From Acidimicrobiia bacterium (GTDB taxonomy: Bacteria > Actinomycetota > Acidimicrobiia > Acidimicrobiales > Bin134): DNA of 56,842 bases. The notes beneath the pieces are model-generated. The model did no database searches, was not told the DNA's origin, and was given only the letters and a program-made list of their open reading frames with translations. Positions 44,311 through 55,453 of this stretch are shown here, piece after piece. The stretch is from contig JAJDTA010000179.1 in the NCBI GenBank assembly GCA_022827405.1, positions 1 to 56,842 on the forward strand, read 5' to 3'. The position numbers and the translations under genes were made by a program. Within the stretch, counting starts at the first letter, position 1; each line of letters begins with the position of its first letter.

Positions 44311-46779
44311 CTACTCCTCGTCTTCGGAGGCGGATAAGACCGGCGCCACCGCGGCCACCAGTTGGTCGTCAGACAGGCTCATAACCCGCACACCCGAGGC
44401 CTCGCGCCCCTTCACGGAAATCGACGAAACCGGTATCCGGATGGTCACCCCATTGGAAGCCACCACAAACACTTCGTCTTCGGGGGCCACCACCCGAGCG
44501 GCCACCACCGTGCCCCGGCCGTCCATCATCCTCATGGCCCGCATACCCATGCCACCGCGGTGCTTGGCCCGAAACTCGTCGAGCGGCGTCCGCTTGCCGA
44601 ACCCCTGGTCGGTAACCAGCAGCATCTCGTCGCCGGGCTGCACCGCACTGGCCGCCACCACCACGTCGTCGCTTCGCAGTCTCATGCCCCACACCCCGGC
44701 GGCATTCCGTCCCATGGACCGGACCTCGCCCTCCGCGAAGCGCATGAGCTTGCCTGATGCGCTCACCAGGCAGATGTCATCGGATCCGCTGGTGGGCAGC
44801 ACCCGAACCAGCTCGTCGCCTTCTCGGAGATTGATGGCGATGAGCCCCCGAGAGCGGGTCTTGTCATATTCCAAGAACCGGGTTCGCTTCACCATCCCCT
44901 TACGGGTCACGAACAGCAAGTACCGCATCGTCTCGTAGTCGCGGGTGTCGATCACCGCCGAGATGGTTTCCTCCGGTGCCAGATGCAACAGGTTCACGAT
45001 GGCCATGCCCCGGGCGGTTCGGCTGGTCCGGGGAACCTCGTGGACTTTTATGCGATACACCCGACCCATGTTGGTGAAGAACATCAAATAGGCGTGAGCG
45101 GTGGTGTGGATGAGCGAGGCGATGTAGTCGCCATCCTTCAGGTTGGCGCCGATAACCCCCTTGCCGCCCCTCCCTTGCGTCTTGAACTCGTCGGGAGTCA
45201 CCGTCTTGACATACCCGGCAGCGCTCAAGCTGAACATTAGATCTTCGTCGTCGATGAGGGCCTCAATGTCGATTTCCCCCTCATCGACCATGATCTGAGT
45301 GCGCCGATCGGTGGCGAAGGCCTCCCGCACCTCCAGCAGCTCCTCTCGGATGACGGCTCGCAGCTTGGCGTCGTCGGCCAGAATGGCCTCCAACTCCACA
45401 ATGAGCGCCCGCTTCTCGGCCAGCTCGTCATTCAACTCTTGGGTTCCGAGCTGGGTGAGCCGGCCCAGCGCCATGTCGAGAATGTGGTTGGCCTGGATCT
45501 CGCTGAACTCGAACTGCTCGCCCATCAAGGTGGCCCGGGCCGCAGCCCGGTTCTCCGACGCTCGGATCGCCGCGATAATCGCGTCGATCATGTCCACCGC
45601 CCGCACCAGGCCCTCCAGGATGTGCTCCCGGCGGCGGGCCTCATCCAAGCGGAACTCGGTGCGCCGGCGCACCACCACTTGCTGATGATCCGCGTAGGCC
45701 GCCAGGCAGTCACGCAGCGTCATGGTCCGGGGCACGCCGTCGGCCAAAGCCACCATGTTCACCGGGAAGTTGGTTTGCAGCGGCGAGTACTTGTACAGGT
45801 TGTTGAGCACCACCAGGGCTGGAGCGTCCCTCTTCAGTTCGAACACCAACTTGGTCTGCCCTTTGGCCGACTCGTTGTGGATCTGGCGGATCCCGTCGAT
45901 CACCCGCCGGTTCACCAAATCAGCCACCTTCTCTTCGATGACCTCCGCGCTGGTCTGGTACGGAATCTCGGTGACCACGATGCGGGTGTTGTTACCGCTC
46001 TCCACAATCTCGGCCGAGGCCCGCACCTTGATGGTTCCCTGACCAGTGGCGTAGGCCTCCCGAATGCCCTGATAGCCCATGATTCGACCTCGAGTGGGAA
46101 AGTCGGGGCCTTTCACAAACTCCATGAGGCTCTCGCTGGTGGCCTCGGGGTTCTCCAGGAGGTGGTTCACCGCGTCGATGACCTCGCCCAGGTTGTGAGG
46201 GGGGATGTTGGTGGCCATCCCCACCGCAATCCCCTGGCTGCCGTTCACCAACAAATTGGGGAACCGAGCTGGCAGCACCGCTGGTTCTTGTTCGGTGGCG
46301 TCGAAGTTCTCGGAGAAATCGACGGTCTGTTCGTCGATGCCATCCAAGAGCCGCATAGCCAGTTCGTGGAGCCGGCATTCGGTGTAGCGCATCGCCGCTG
46401 GCGGATCATTGGGAGATCCGAAGTTCCCGTGAGGGTCGACCAGCGGATGCCGCAGCGAGAAGCTCTGCCCCAGCCGTACGAGGGCGTCATAGATGGCCTG
46501 GTCGCCATGGGGGTGGTACTTGCCCATGACGTCGCCCACTACTCGGGCACACTTCACATACGGCCGATTGGGCCGGTTTCCCTGGTCGTACATCCCCCAG
46601 AGAATGCGACGGTGGACTGGCTTCAGCCCGTCTCGCACATCGGGGAGCGCCCGGGCGGTGATGACCGACATGGCGTAGTCCAAAAACGACTGCTCCATCT
46701 CCGTCTGGATGTCGATGTCCTGAATTGAGCTGACGGGCACCCCTTCAGGCTCTGGAGACGTATCAGGCTCGTCGGGCAC
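44311..46779 (-). CDS. gyrA: DNA gyrase subunit A
   Basis: 822 residues. Catalytic Tyr132 is in AAMRYTECRL, the quinolone region reads KYHPHGDQAIYDALVR, and the GyrA-box QGRGGKG marks the DNA-wrapping C-terminal domain, which ends in an acidic tail (SASEDEE). The position of E. coli Ser83 is Gln94 here, while Asp87 is kept as Asp98. It lies 15 bases after gyrB and is surely cotranscribed. Confidence 0.97.
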   Translation of the reverse strand: MPDEPDTSPEPEGVPVSSIQDIDIQTEMEQSFLDYAMSVITARALPDVRDGLKPVHRRILWGMYDQGNRPNRPYVKCARVVGDVMGKYHPHGDQAIYDALVRLGQSFSLRHPLVDPHGNFGSPNDPPAAMRYTECRLHELAMRLLDGIDEQTVDFSENFDATEQEPAVLPARFPNLLVNGSQGIAVGMATNIPPHNLGEVIDAVNHLLENPEATSESLMEFVKGPDFPTRGRIMGYQGIREAYATGQGTIKVRASAEIVESGNNTRIVVTEIPYQTSAEVIEEKVADLVNRRVIDGIRQIHNESAKGQTKLVFELKRDAPALVVLNNLYKYSPLQTNFPVNMVALADGVPRTMTLRDCLAAYADHQQVVVRRRTEFRLDEARRREHILEGLVRAVDMIDAIIAAIRASENRAAARATLMGEQFEFSEIQANHILDMALGRLTQLGTQELNDELAEKRALIVELEAILADDAKLRAVIREELLEVREAFATDRRTQIMVDEGEIDIEALIDDEDLMFSLSAAGYVKTVTPDEFKTQGRGGKGVIGANLKDGDYIASLIHTTAHAYLMFFTNMGRVYRIKVHEVPRTSRTARGMAIVNLLHLAPEETISAVIDTRDYETMRYLLFVTRKGMVKRTRFLEYDKTRSRGLIAINLREGDELVRVLPTSGSDDICLVSASGKLMRFAEGEVRSMGRNAAGVWGMRLRSDDVVVAASAVQPGDEMLLVTDQGFGKRTPLDEFRAKHRGGMGMRAMRMMDGRGTVVAARVVAPEDEVFVVASNGVTIRIPVSSISVKGREASGVRVMSLSDDQLVAAVAPVLSASEDEE

Positions 46780-46794
46780 AGGAGTCCTTCGCGC

Positions 46795-48903
<2,109 letters not shown>

Positions 48904-48958
48904 GTTATTCGGCCCCATTTGGCTCACCGGAGAGCCGGTTGCCGGCATCTCGCCGCAA

Positions 48959-49318
48959 CTATTGCGGACGTACTCTGACCGCCAGAGAAGTGACCGCTTC
49001 TTGTTCGGCAACGACGTTGATCCGACCGATGAGCTCAGGGCCGAAGAACTTCATTTCGGTGGCCCACGCGGGGTCGTCCACGGCCACAACCAGCTCTCCG
49101 CCAACGAGGCGCACCGGCGCGGTATGGGCGGCCATCACCGCGCCCACCAGCTCTTCCCACGATTCGAACACCTTGGCCAACACCTGGGCCCGGGGTGCTC
49201 TCAACCGGTGGGCCACCTGGTCGAGAGCCTCTCCGATCGGCTTGGGCCCGGTGGACTCGGGCGAGGGCTCCCATCCCACGTTCCCAGTCTGCCCCGACCT
49301 CATGGCCGCGTGAGTCAC
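48959..49318 (-). CDS. dciA: DciA-like helicase loader (DUF721)
   Basis: A 119-residue protein with the DUF721 pattern: PIGEALDQVAHRL, VFESWEELVG, GELVVAVDDPAWATEMKF (core VDDPAWATE) and PELIGRIN. In bacteria without DnaC/DnaI, DciA recruits the replicative helicase. It has the same place as in mycobacteria, between recF and gyrB. Start: GTG 49318 overlaps the recF stop (GTGA). Confidence 0.9.
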   Translation of the reverse strand: MTHAAMRSGQTGNVGWEPSPESTGPKPIGEALDQVAHRLRAPRAQVLAKVFESWEELVGAVMAAHTAPVRLVGGELVVAVDDPAWATEMKFFGPELIGRINVVAEQEAVTSLAVRVRPQ

Positions 49319-50400
49319 ATTTCTCGATAAACCCGGCCAGCGGCCACTCGAAAGCGGGCATCGTAAGCGACGTCCGACGACACAGCACCGGCCGAGGTGA
49401 GCAGCGTTTGCTCCGATTGTAAAGCCCGCAGGACGCCCCGAGAGCGAGCCGGGTCTAACTCCGAGAACACATCGTCGAGCAACAGCAGCGGCGATTGGCC
49501 TGATACTTCGGCCAGCTCGCGGTGTACGGCCAGGCGCAGGGCCAGCGCCAGCGACCGCTGCTCGCCTTGCGAGGCGTGAGTGCGAACCGACCTTCCATCA
49601 AGAACCACCGACAGGTCGTCTCGATGGGGACCCACCGTGCTCACGCCGCGGCGCAGGTCCTCGCTCCGGGCCTCAAGCAGTGCCTCGCTCAACTCCCCTG
49701 TCTGCCATGTCGACTCATAGGCCATTTCCACGGGCAACGCCTGCCCGGCAATCTCGCTATAGGCGGTTGCTGCTTTGGGTTCAAGCCGCATCGCCAAGTT
49801 TTTCCGGGCGCCAGCTAGGTGCTCGCCCGCCGCGGCGAGCTTGTCGTCCCACACCTCCAACGTCATGGCCGCTTCGGGATCCAGCCGGCTCCCCGACTGG
49901 CGCAGCAGGGCATTCCGCTGGCGCAGGATGTTTTCAACATCGGACCGAACAACATCTAATCGAGGGTCAATCTGGGCCAACGCCTCGTCCAGGTAGTGGC
50001 GGCGCTCGCTGGGACCGCCTTTCACCAGCACCAAGTCGTCGGGCATGAATACCGACACCGGTATGAGCCCCAGCAGGTCCCGTCTCCGCATACGCTGGCG
50101 GTTCACCTGGAAGTGCGAGCGACCCGACTGCCTCAGCGCGGCCTCGAGCAACAACTCCCGCTCGCCGGCCACCACTTCGCCCCGCACCACTGCCTGGGAG
50201 ACCTCGGGGTCGCTTCGAATCATCGCCCCCGCGGTGCTGACCCGAAACGACGCCATCGTGGCCAAGTAGAAGATCGCCTCCAACAGGTTGGTCTTACCCT
50301 CCCCATTGGATCCCACAAACAAGCTTGTGCCCGCGGGCAGCTCCACTTCGAGGTGGGAGTAGTTGCGAAAGTCGGTTAGCCAGATTCGAGTGAAACGCAC
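49315..50400 (-). CDS. recF: DNA replication/repair protein RecF
   Basis: A 361-residue ABC-type ATPase. Walker A is FVGSNGEGKTNLLEAI, the N-terminus LTDFRNYSHLEVEL is typical, and Walker B is LLLLDDVFSELDPARS. With RecO and RecR (encoded at 3211-3822) it loads RecA at gaps. It follows dnaN with two bases between and overlaps dciA by four. Confidence 0.96.
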   Translation of the reverse strand: MRFTRIWLTDFRNYSHLEVELPAGTSLFVGSNGEGKTNLLEAIFYLATMASFRVSTAGAMIRSDPEVSQAVVRGEVVAGERELLLEAALRQSGRSHFQVNRQRMRRRDLLGLIPVSVFMPDDLVLVKGGPSERRHYLDEALAQIDPRLDVVRSDVENILRQRNALLRQSGSRLDPEAAMTLEVWDDKLAAAGEHLAGARKNLAMRLEPKAATAYSEIAGQALPVEMAYESTWQTGELSEALLEARSEDLRRGVSTVGPHRDDLSVVLDGRSVRTHASQGEQRSLALALRLAVHRELAEVSGQSPLLLLDDVFSELDPARSRGVLRALQSEQTLLTSAGAVSSDVAYDARFRVAAGRVYREM

Positions 50401-50402
50401 TT

Positions 50403-51497
50403 TCAGTTGATGCGTACCGGCATCAACAAGTACAAGAACTCCTCGGAATCGGTCGTCCGGATGACCGCAGGCTTGAGTGCATCCACCGTGTTCAGCACAA
50501 TCTCGTCTCCAGGGGCGGCTTCTGCTCCGTCAAGCAGATACTCGGGATTGAAGGCCACGGTGAGATCTTCGCCCTCATACACCGCATCCATTTGCTCTCT
50601 GGCTTCCCCAACGTCCTGGGTGGTGGCCGACAACTCCAACCCATTCGACGACATATCTAGCCGTATCGGCGTCGAGTCCTGAGCCATCAAGCGCACTCTT
50701 CGTACCGCATTGATGAGATTCTCTCGGCCAATTACCAATCGATTGGGCTGATGCGTGGGAATCAGCCCTTGGTAGCTGGGGAACTCTCCTTCAATAAGTC
50801 GGGTGGTCACTGTGATTGTGCCAAACCCAAACGACACTTCATGCTCACTAAACCGCAAGCTGATCTGGTCTTCTTCGTCGAGCAAGCGAATGACTTCTTG
50901 CAGTGCTCGTGATGGAACCAGCACACTCTGATCAGAACCCAAGAGCTCCAAACCAGGAAGATCACACAACGCCAGTCGGTACGAATCTGTGGTAACCAGG
51001 CGAAGCCCTTCATCCTCAGCCGACAACAACACGCCGGTCAAAACCGGACGAGACTCATCGGCCGACGCCGCCTTCACCACCTGACGCAACGCGGTCAGCA
51101 AGCCTCCCGCTTCCAACACCACGGGATCACCATCAAGAGCAGCCGTCTTGGGGAAGTCCTCGGCACTCATCGTTTGCAGCGAGAAATTAGATCGCGCCGA
51201 ATCGATGTGGATTTCTCCGTCCTCCACGCTCACGTTCACCGCGCCGGCATCAAGGGACCGAACGACATCGCCAATCAACCGAGCAGTGACAACCGCCTCC
51301 CCGTCACCGTCACCCGCCACCGTCAAATGCACTTTGATGGTCAACTCACGATCGGTTGCTGTCAAGGTCAGACCGTCACCTGACAGAGCCATGTGCACCC
51401 CAGACAGCACGAGCTGAAATCCTCCCCTGGTTCCTGCTGCGCGGCCTGTTGTCGTTAGTGCCTCAAGGAGGGCATCCCGCTCGCATCGGAATTTCAC
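50403..51497 (-). CDS. dnaN: DNA polymerase III beta subunit (sliding clamp)
   Basis: A 364-residue ring-forming clamp with three repeats. Recognised by MKFRCERDALLEAL at the start, RPVLTGVLLSAEDEGLRLVTTDSYRLA (core LVTTDSYRLA) and the C-terminus EEFLYLLMPVRIN, which supplies the family PVR ending. GTG start at 51497. It lies downstream of dnaA across the 242-bp spacer with an AT-rich tract. Confidence 0.97.
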   Translation of the reverse strand: MKFRCERDALLEALTTTGRAAGTRGGFQLVLSGVHMALSGDGLTLTATDRELTIKVHLTVAGDGDGEAVVTARLIGDVVRSLDAGAVNVSVEDGEIHIDSARSNFSLQTMSAEDFPKTAALDGDPVVLEAGGLLTALRQVVKAASADESRPVLTGVLLSAEDEGLRLVTTDSYRLALCDLPGLELLGSDQSVLVPSRALQEVIRLLDEEDQISLRFSEHEVSFGFGTITVTTRLIEGEFPSYQGLIPTHQPNRLVIGRENLINAVRRVRLMAQDSTPIRLDMSSNGLELSATTQDVGEAREQMDAVYEGEDLTVAFNPEYLLDGAEAAPGDEIVLNTVDALKPAVIRTTDSEEFLYLLMPVRIN

Positions 51498-51739
51498 AGG
51501 TTTGCTCTCTTTCTATTGATATCTATATTTAAATTAACTGCTAGCAGCAGTAGGCCGGTGGAAATGTGGATAAGCGGTATTTTCCCAGGTCACGAGGTAC
51601 TTTCTACTTTTACTGCTTTCCACAGGCCGGGGGAAGTTTGCCGAGGGAAGAACATGGTCTGTGAATTGACGGTGCGTTTTCCCCACTGTGGGAGAGATTG
51701 TCCCCATCTTGACCCCAGGCCAATCCCCAGTGCGGTGGC
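51498..51739. other. dnaA-dnaN spacer, candidate oriC part 1
   Basis: One perfect DnaA box TGTGGATAA (51565-51573), a near match CTTTCCACA (51616-51624) and weaker ones (TTTTCCCCA 51677, TGTGGGAGA 51687). An AT-rich tract of about 30 bp (51509-51537) next to dnaN could be the unwinding element. This is the usual place of oriC in actinobacteria. Box number is low compared with streptomycetes or mycobacteria. The dnaN promoter must also be here. Confidence 0.6.
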
Positions 51740-53119
51740 CTAGGCACTCTTTATTCGCTGGATCAAGCCGGTGACTTGGTTGAAGGTCTCCGGTTGTTCG
51801 GCCATTTGGGTGGTGATCTTCTGGATGGCGTGAATGGCGGTGGTGTGGTCGCGACCGCCGAAGACTCGCGCGATGTCTGGATAGCTCAGATCGGTCAGCT
51901 CGCGGAACACGTACATGGATACTTGCCGAGCCCTGACCAGGGGCCGCTGGCGGCGGGGGCCCACAATGTCGTCGACGGCAAAGCCAAACAGTTCCGCAGT
52001 GGCCTGCAAGATGATATCCGCCGTTACGATCTGGGGCTCACGACGTGCGGTGATATCGCGCAAAATGAACTGAGCAAGTTCCAGACTGAGGGGTTTGTCA
52101 TTAAAGCTCGCGTAGGCGGTTACCCTGGTCAGTGCACCCTCGAGTTCGCGAATGTTGTCCTTGATGTTGCTGGCTATAAAGGTGAGAACTTCGCCATCTA
52201 TCGTGAAGTTAGATTGCTCGGCCTTCTTTCGGAGGATGGCTAAACGGGTCTCCAAGTCTGGTGGTTGGATGTCAGTGAGAAGGCCCATCTTGAATCGGCT
52301 GGTCATTCGGTCTTCAAGTGTTGGTATCGCGTCGGGGGGTCGATCACTGGTGAGGACGATCTGCTTGTTAACCTCATGCAGAGAGTTGAATGTATGGAAG
52401 AACTCTTCCTGTAAACCTTCTTTGCCTTCCAAGAACTGGATGTCGTCAACAAGAAGTACATCAACTTCTCTATAGTTCCGCTTAAAGTCGCTTCTAGTGT
52501 TTGTCCGGATAGCATCGACAAATTGGTTGAGAAAAGTTTCAGTCGATACGTACACAACACGGCTGATCGGATGACGCTGATCGCTCACATAGTGATTCTT
52601 GACATAGTGTCCAATAGCCTGAAGTAGATGAGTCTTGCCCAAACCGGCATGTCCATGAATAAACAGCGGGTTATATGACTTACCCGGAGTCTCGGCAACA
52701 GATAAAGCAGCAGCCAGGGCAAATCTATTAGACGGTCCAGTTACAAATTTATCAAATACATAATTGGGATGAAGTGCAGTAGTAGTTCGACTCTCTAATG
52801 CAGGACTGGCTACCTCGGGGACAGAGGTCGGTGACAAAACTGTTGCCGTAGAGCCCTCTTCGCCGTTGGCCTGCTGGTCGGTGCAGATCTTCAACGTGAT
52901 GTGAGTAGCGTTTGAACTGGCTAACGCGTTCCGTAAAACGTCGAAATACTCACCCTCCAAACGATCCTTGATAATCGTGCTCGGAACCGTGAGTTCTAGT
53001 ACATCTTCAACAAGTGATGTTGGTTTTGCTGGGTTGAAAGTTGACTGCCACACTGAGTCAGGGACTTGAGTTCGGATACTGTTGGCGCAGGAAGTCCAGA
53101 GAAGTGTTGCTGACACCAT
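51740..53119 (-). CDS. dnaA: Chromosomal replication initiator DnaA
   Basis: A 459-residue AAA+ initiator. Domain I (1-about 80), a short linker, the ATPase domain with Walker A GHAGLGKTH, Walker B VDVLLVDDIQFLEGKE and sensor regions, then the DNA-binding domain IV with RPLVRARQVSMYVFRELT and FGGRDHTTAIHAI. Parts of the gene (about 52300-52800) are more AT-rich than the surroundings. Start ATG 53119; GGAG lies ten bases upstream. Confidence 0.97.
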   Translation of the reverse strand: MVSATLLWTSCANSIRTQVPDSVWQSTFNPAKPTSLVEDVLELTVPSTIIKDRLEGEYFDVLRNALASSNATHITLKICTDQQANGEEGSTATVLSPTSVPEVASPALESRTTTALHPNYVFDKFVTGPSNRFALAAALSVAETPGKSYNPLFIHGHAGLGKTHLLQAIGHYVKNHYVSDQRHPISRVVYVSTETFLNQFVDAIRTNTRSDFKRNYREVDVLLVDDIQFLEGKEGLQEEFFHTFNSLHEVNKQIVLTSDRPPDAIPTLEDRMTSRFKMGLLTDIQPPDLETRLAILRKKAEQSNFTIDGEVLTFIASNIKDNIRELEGALTRVTAYASFNDKPLSLELAQFILRDITARREPQIVTADIILQATAELFGFAVDDIVGPRRQRPLVRARQVSMYVFRELTDLSYPDIARVFGGRDHTTAIHAIQKITTQMAEQPETFNQVTGLIQRIKSA

Positions 53120-53149
53120 TTGATGGCAACTCCAAAATTGTTAAAAGTA

Positions 53150-53180
53150 ATATCCACAAATGTGTAAAAATTGTGGATAA
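53150..53180. promoter_or_regulatory. Inverted pair of DnaA boxes upstream of dnaA, candidate oriC part 2
   Basis: ATATCCACA (53150-53158, one mismatch) faces the perfect TGTGGATAA (53172-53180); TATCCACAA and TTGTGGATA form a 9-bp inverted repeat around an AT-rich centre. It lies 31 bases before dnaA, fitting autoregulation or origin function. Confidence 0.6.
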
Positions 53181-53469
53181 CTTGCGACCGTCTTTGTTGT
53201 ACCCAACCAAGTTGGCACCTGCTCGACTGGAGCACCGAACTCTAGCACTCCCATGGCACCTGTGCACGAACGACAGAGAGGGAATTAGCTGGTCAGAGGC
53301 TTGCGTGGGCAATGTTGCCAGTGTCGTTCAGGTGGCTGAAGTTAACATCTGGCGGCCCATTGGTTGTCGTTACGCGGGGCTAGGCCGTAGCGTAGTGGGG
53401 ACGCCGGGAGACGGGAGGCGCCGGTAGGGCGGTCCCCACGAGGATGCCACCCCGGCCTTGGAGGAAGTT
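53181..53469 (+). other. Spacer between DnaA boxes and rpmH, with promoter-like boxes and a leader hairpin
   Basis: No gene. TTGTCG (53364-53369) and TAGCGT (53388-53393), 18 bp apart, may be the rpmH promoter. GGGGAC (53397-53402) and GTCCCC (53432-53437) close a hairpin in the resulting leader. A weak case, without further support. Confidence 0.35.
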
Positions 53470-53604
53470 GTGAAGCGCACGTATCAGCCGAATGTGCAGC
53501 GCCGGGCCCGGCGCCATGGATTTCGGCACCGGATGATGACCAGAAGTGGACGGGCGATTATCAATGCTCGTCGCCGCCGCGGCCGCAAAAGGCTGTCGGC
53601 CTGA
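53470..53604 (+). CDS. rpmH: 50S ribosomal protein L34
   Basis: A 44-residue, very basic protein: [20 protein letters not shown], then [20 protein letters not shown] and the end RLSA, a complete L34. GTG start at 53470 with the ribosome binding site GGAGGAAG just upstream. It heads the conserved rpmH-rnpA-yidD-yidC-jag-rsmG operon and diverges from dnaA. Confidence 0.95.
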   Translation: MKRTYQPNVQRRARRHGFRHRMMTRSGRAIINARRRRGRKRLSA

Positions 53605-53945
53605 TCGAGCGGTTTCGAGGACGTTCGGCGTTCGCTCGGCTGAGTGCCGATGGGGTTCGCGCTGACCATGAACTGCTGTGGGTGCGCTTTTTGCCCGACC
53701 CCTCCCTTGGCGCGGCTCAGGTGGCGTACGCGCTTCCTCGACAGATGGGGACTGCGGTAATGCGAAACAAGGTCCGCCGCCGCCTGCGAGACGTTGTGAA
53801 GAGCCTCGATCGGGAGGCTCCCGATGGCTTGCCCGCTGGCCTATATCTCATTGGGACGCGGCGTGATGCCCAAGCGTTTACTTATGCTGACCTGCGGGTT
53901 TCGCTCACGGCGTGTTTGTCGAAACTGGATCGGACGACCCTGTGA
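53601..53945 (+). CDS. rnpA: Ribonuclease P protein component, probable CTG start
   Basis: A 114-residue protein that assists the RNase P RNA in tRNA 5' maturation. The RNP motif region RNKVRRRLR lies at 55-63 after [10 protein letters not shown], and the N-terminus [13 protein letters not shown] aligns with normal RnpA starts. The only ATG/GTG/TTG near the front is GTG 53682, which would delete 27 conserved-looking residues. CTG 53601 overlaps the rpmH stop (CTGA) and has AAAAGG eight bases upstream, so I take it as the start. yidD overlaps the end (GTGA). Confidence 0.83.
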   Translation: MIERFRGRSAFARLSADGVRADHELLWVRFLPDPSLGAAQVAYALPRQMGTAVMRNKVRRRLRDVVKSLDREAPDGLPAGLYLIGTRRDAQAFTYADLRVSLTACLSKLDRTTL

Positions 53946-54250
53946 GCTCGAGTAACCACAGCAACTGCTTCGCGGAGATGGGCGTGGCCGCTCGGGCCAT
54001 TAGGGGCCTGATCACGGTGTATCAGCGGGCTACCGATCACCGCCCGAGCCCGTGCCGGTATGTACCGAGCTGTTCCTACTACGCCGTTGAAGCGGTGGAA
54101 GTCCATGGTGCGGCCAAGGGTGTCTGGCTGGGCGTGCGTCGCCTGTTGCGTTGTCGCCCCGGGGCACCGTCAGGCTGGGACCCAGTTCCCGATGCCAGCG
54201 GCTGCTTGGCCCCCGATCCCACGGCAAGCGAGGCGGTGACCGGTGTTTGA
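53942..54250 (+). CDS. yidD: Membrane protein insertion efficiency factor YidD
   Basis: A 102-residue protein with the YidD core [22 protein letters not shown], given as [18 protein letters not shown], followed by [16 protein letters not shown] and LLRCRPG. It helps membrane insertion with YidC. GTG 53942 overlaps the rnpA stop by four bases; ATG 53978 is possible. Its end overlaps the yidC start by eight bases. Confidence 0.9.
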   Translation: MSSSNHSNCFAEMGVAARAIRGLITVYQRATDHRPSPCRYVPSCSYYAVEAVEVHGAAKGVWLGVRRLLRCRPGAPSGWDPVPDASGCLAPDPTASEAVTGV

Positions 54251-55451
54251 CGCATTGTTTGACGGCCTGGCCTGGTTGCTGGCGGTGTACTTCACGCTGG
54301 GCAGCAACTACGGCATCGCCATCATGCTGTTCACCCTCACGGTGATGCTGGTTCTGACGCCGCTCACCTTCTACACCACCCGCTCCATGCTTCGCATGAC
54401 GGAACTTCAGCCCGAGGTCAAGAAGCTTCAGGCGCAGTACCAGGGCGACCGCCAGAAGATGAACGAAGAGATGATGCGCCTGTACCAGGCCAACAACGTG
54501 AATCCACTGGGCAGCTGCCTGCCCATGCTGGCCCAGCTACCAGTGTTTTTCGTACTTTTTCGTCTGATTAGTGGGCTTACACGACGTGTCAGTGATTTAG
54601 GTAACTTCGCCGGTTGGCGGCTGCCCTTCGGGGAGAACGCGGTGCCCTCTCCGGAGTTTCCCGAGCGGACCTTCAACCCGGAGTATCTGGCATCTGATTC
54701 CGAGCTGCGGATCGCCCTCGAAAACTCAACGGAGATGAATTTCTGGGCGATGGATTTGTCATCCAGCCTCATGGATGCATTTCGGGAGTCGTTCTCCACC
54801 TCCCTGCCGTTCCTGTTGTTGATCGTGCTGATCGGCGTGACCAGCTATATCCAGCAGCGTCAGATCGCCGGACGCCGTGATCCCGATGCTCCGGTGAACC
54901 CCCAGCAGCAGATGATCATGAAGGTGATGCCGTGGTTCTTGCCGATCATTTCGATCGGCTTTCCCGCTGGTCTGAATTTGTACTTCGTGAGTTCCAACAT
55001 CGTGCGCGTTGGGCAGCAGGCGGTGATCACCCGCCGCATCTACAAACCCCATAAAGAGCGCCAGGCTCAAATCGAAAAGGCGAAGGAAGAGGGCGAAGAG
55101 ATCCCTGAGCCCGAGGAGCCGGCCCCACCCAAGCCACTGACCCGCTCCCGCGCCCCGGTACAAGACCACGGTCGTCGACGGCCGACATCAAGAACGCCAC
55201 CGAAACGGCGGACCGACAGTCGCCGCACGCAGGCGAGGCCCTCGGAACAGCCGAGGCCGACCCGAGGAGTCAAGGAGACCGAGGCCAAGGAGACACGAGC
55301 GAAGGACTCGAAATCCGCGGGGGCCAAAGCGGGGAGCACCAAATCGTCAAAACAAGCGCCGGATCAACGCCAGACGAGCCGGACCACGCAGAAGGGCCAT
55401 CAGTCACATCCCACTGATCGCCGGCGCCAGCGCAAGAAGAGGAGAAAGTAG
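54243..55451 (+). CDS. yidC: Membrane protein insertase YidC/Oxa1
   Basis: 402 residues. Membrane segments lie near 5-45, at [33 protein letters not shown] and [21 protein letters not shown] (core [15 protein letters not shown]). The substrate-groove Arg follows the first long helix region (TTRSMLRM). It has a very basic tail of about 125 residues ([21 protein letters not shown]), which in related proteins binds ribosomes. GTG start. jag follows after two bases. Confidence 0.94.
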   Translation: MFDALFDGLAWLLAVYFTLGSNYGIAIMLFTLTVMLVLTPLTFYTTRSMLRMTELQPEVKKLQAQYQGDRQKMNEEMMRLYQANNVNPLGSCLPMLAQLPVFFVLFRLISGLTRRVSDLGNFAGWRLPFGENAVPSPEFPERTFNPEYLASDSELRIALENSTEMNFWAMDLSSSLMDAFRESFSTSLPFLLLIVLIGVTSYIQQRQIAGRRDPDAPVNPQQQMIMKVMPWFLPIISIGFPAGLNLYFVSSNIVRVGQQAVITRRIYKPHKERQAQIEKAKEEGEEIPEPEEPAPPKPLTRSRAPVQDHGRRRPTSRTPPKRRTDSRRTQARPSEQPRPTRGVKETEAKETRAKDSKSAGAKAGSTKSSKQAPDQRQTSRTTQKGHQSHPTDRRRQRKKRRK

Positions 55452-55453
55452 CC

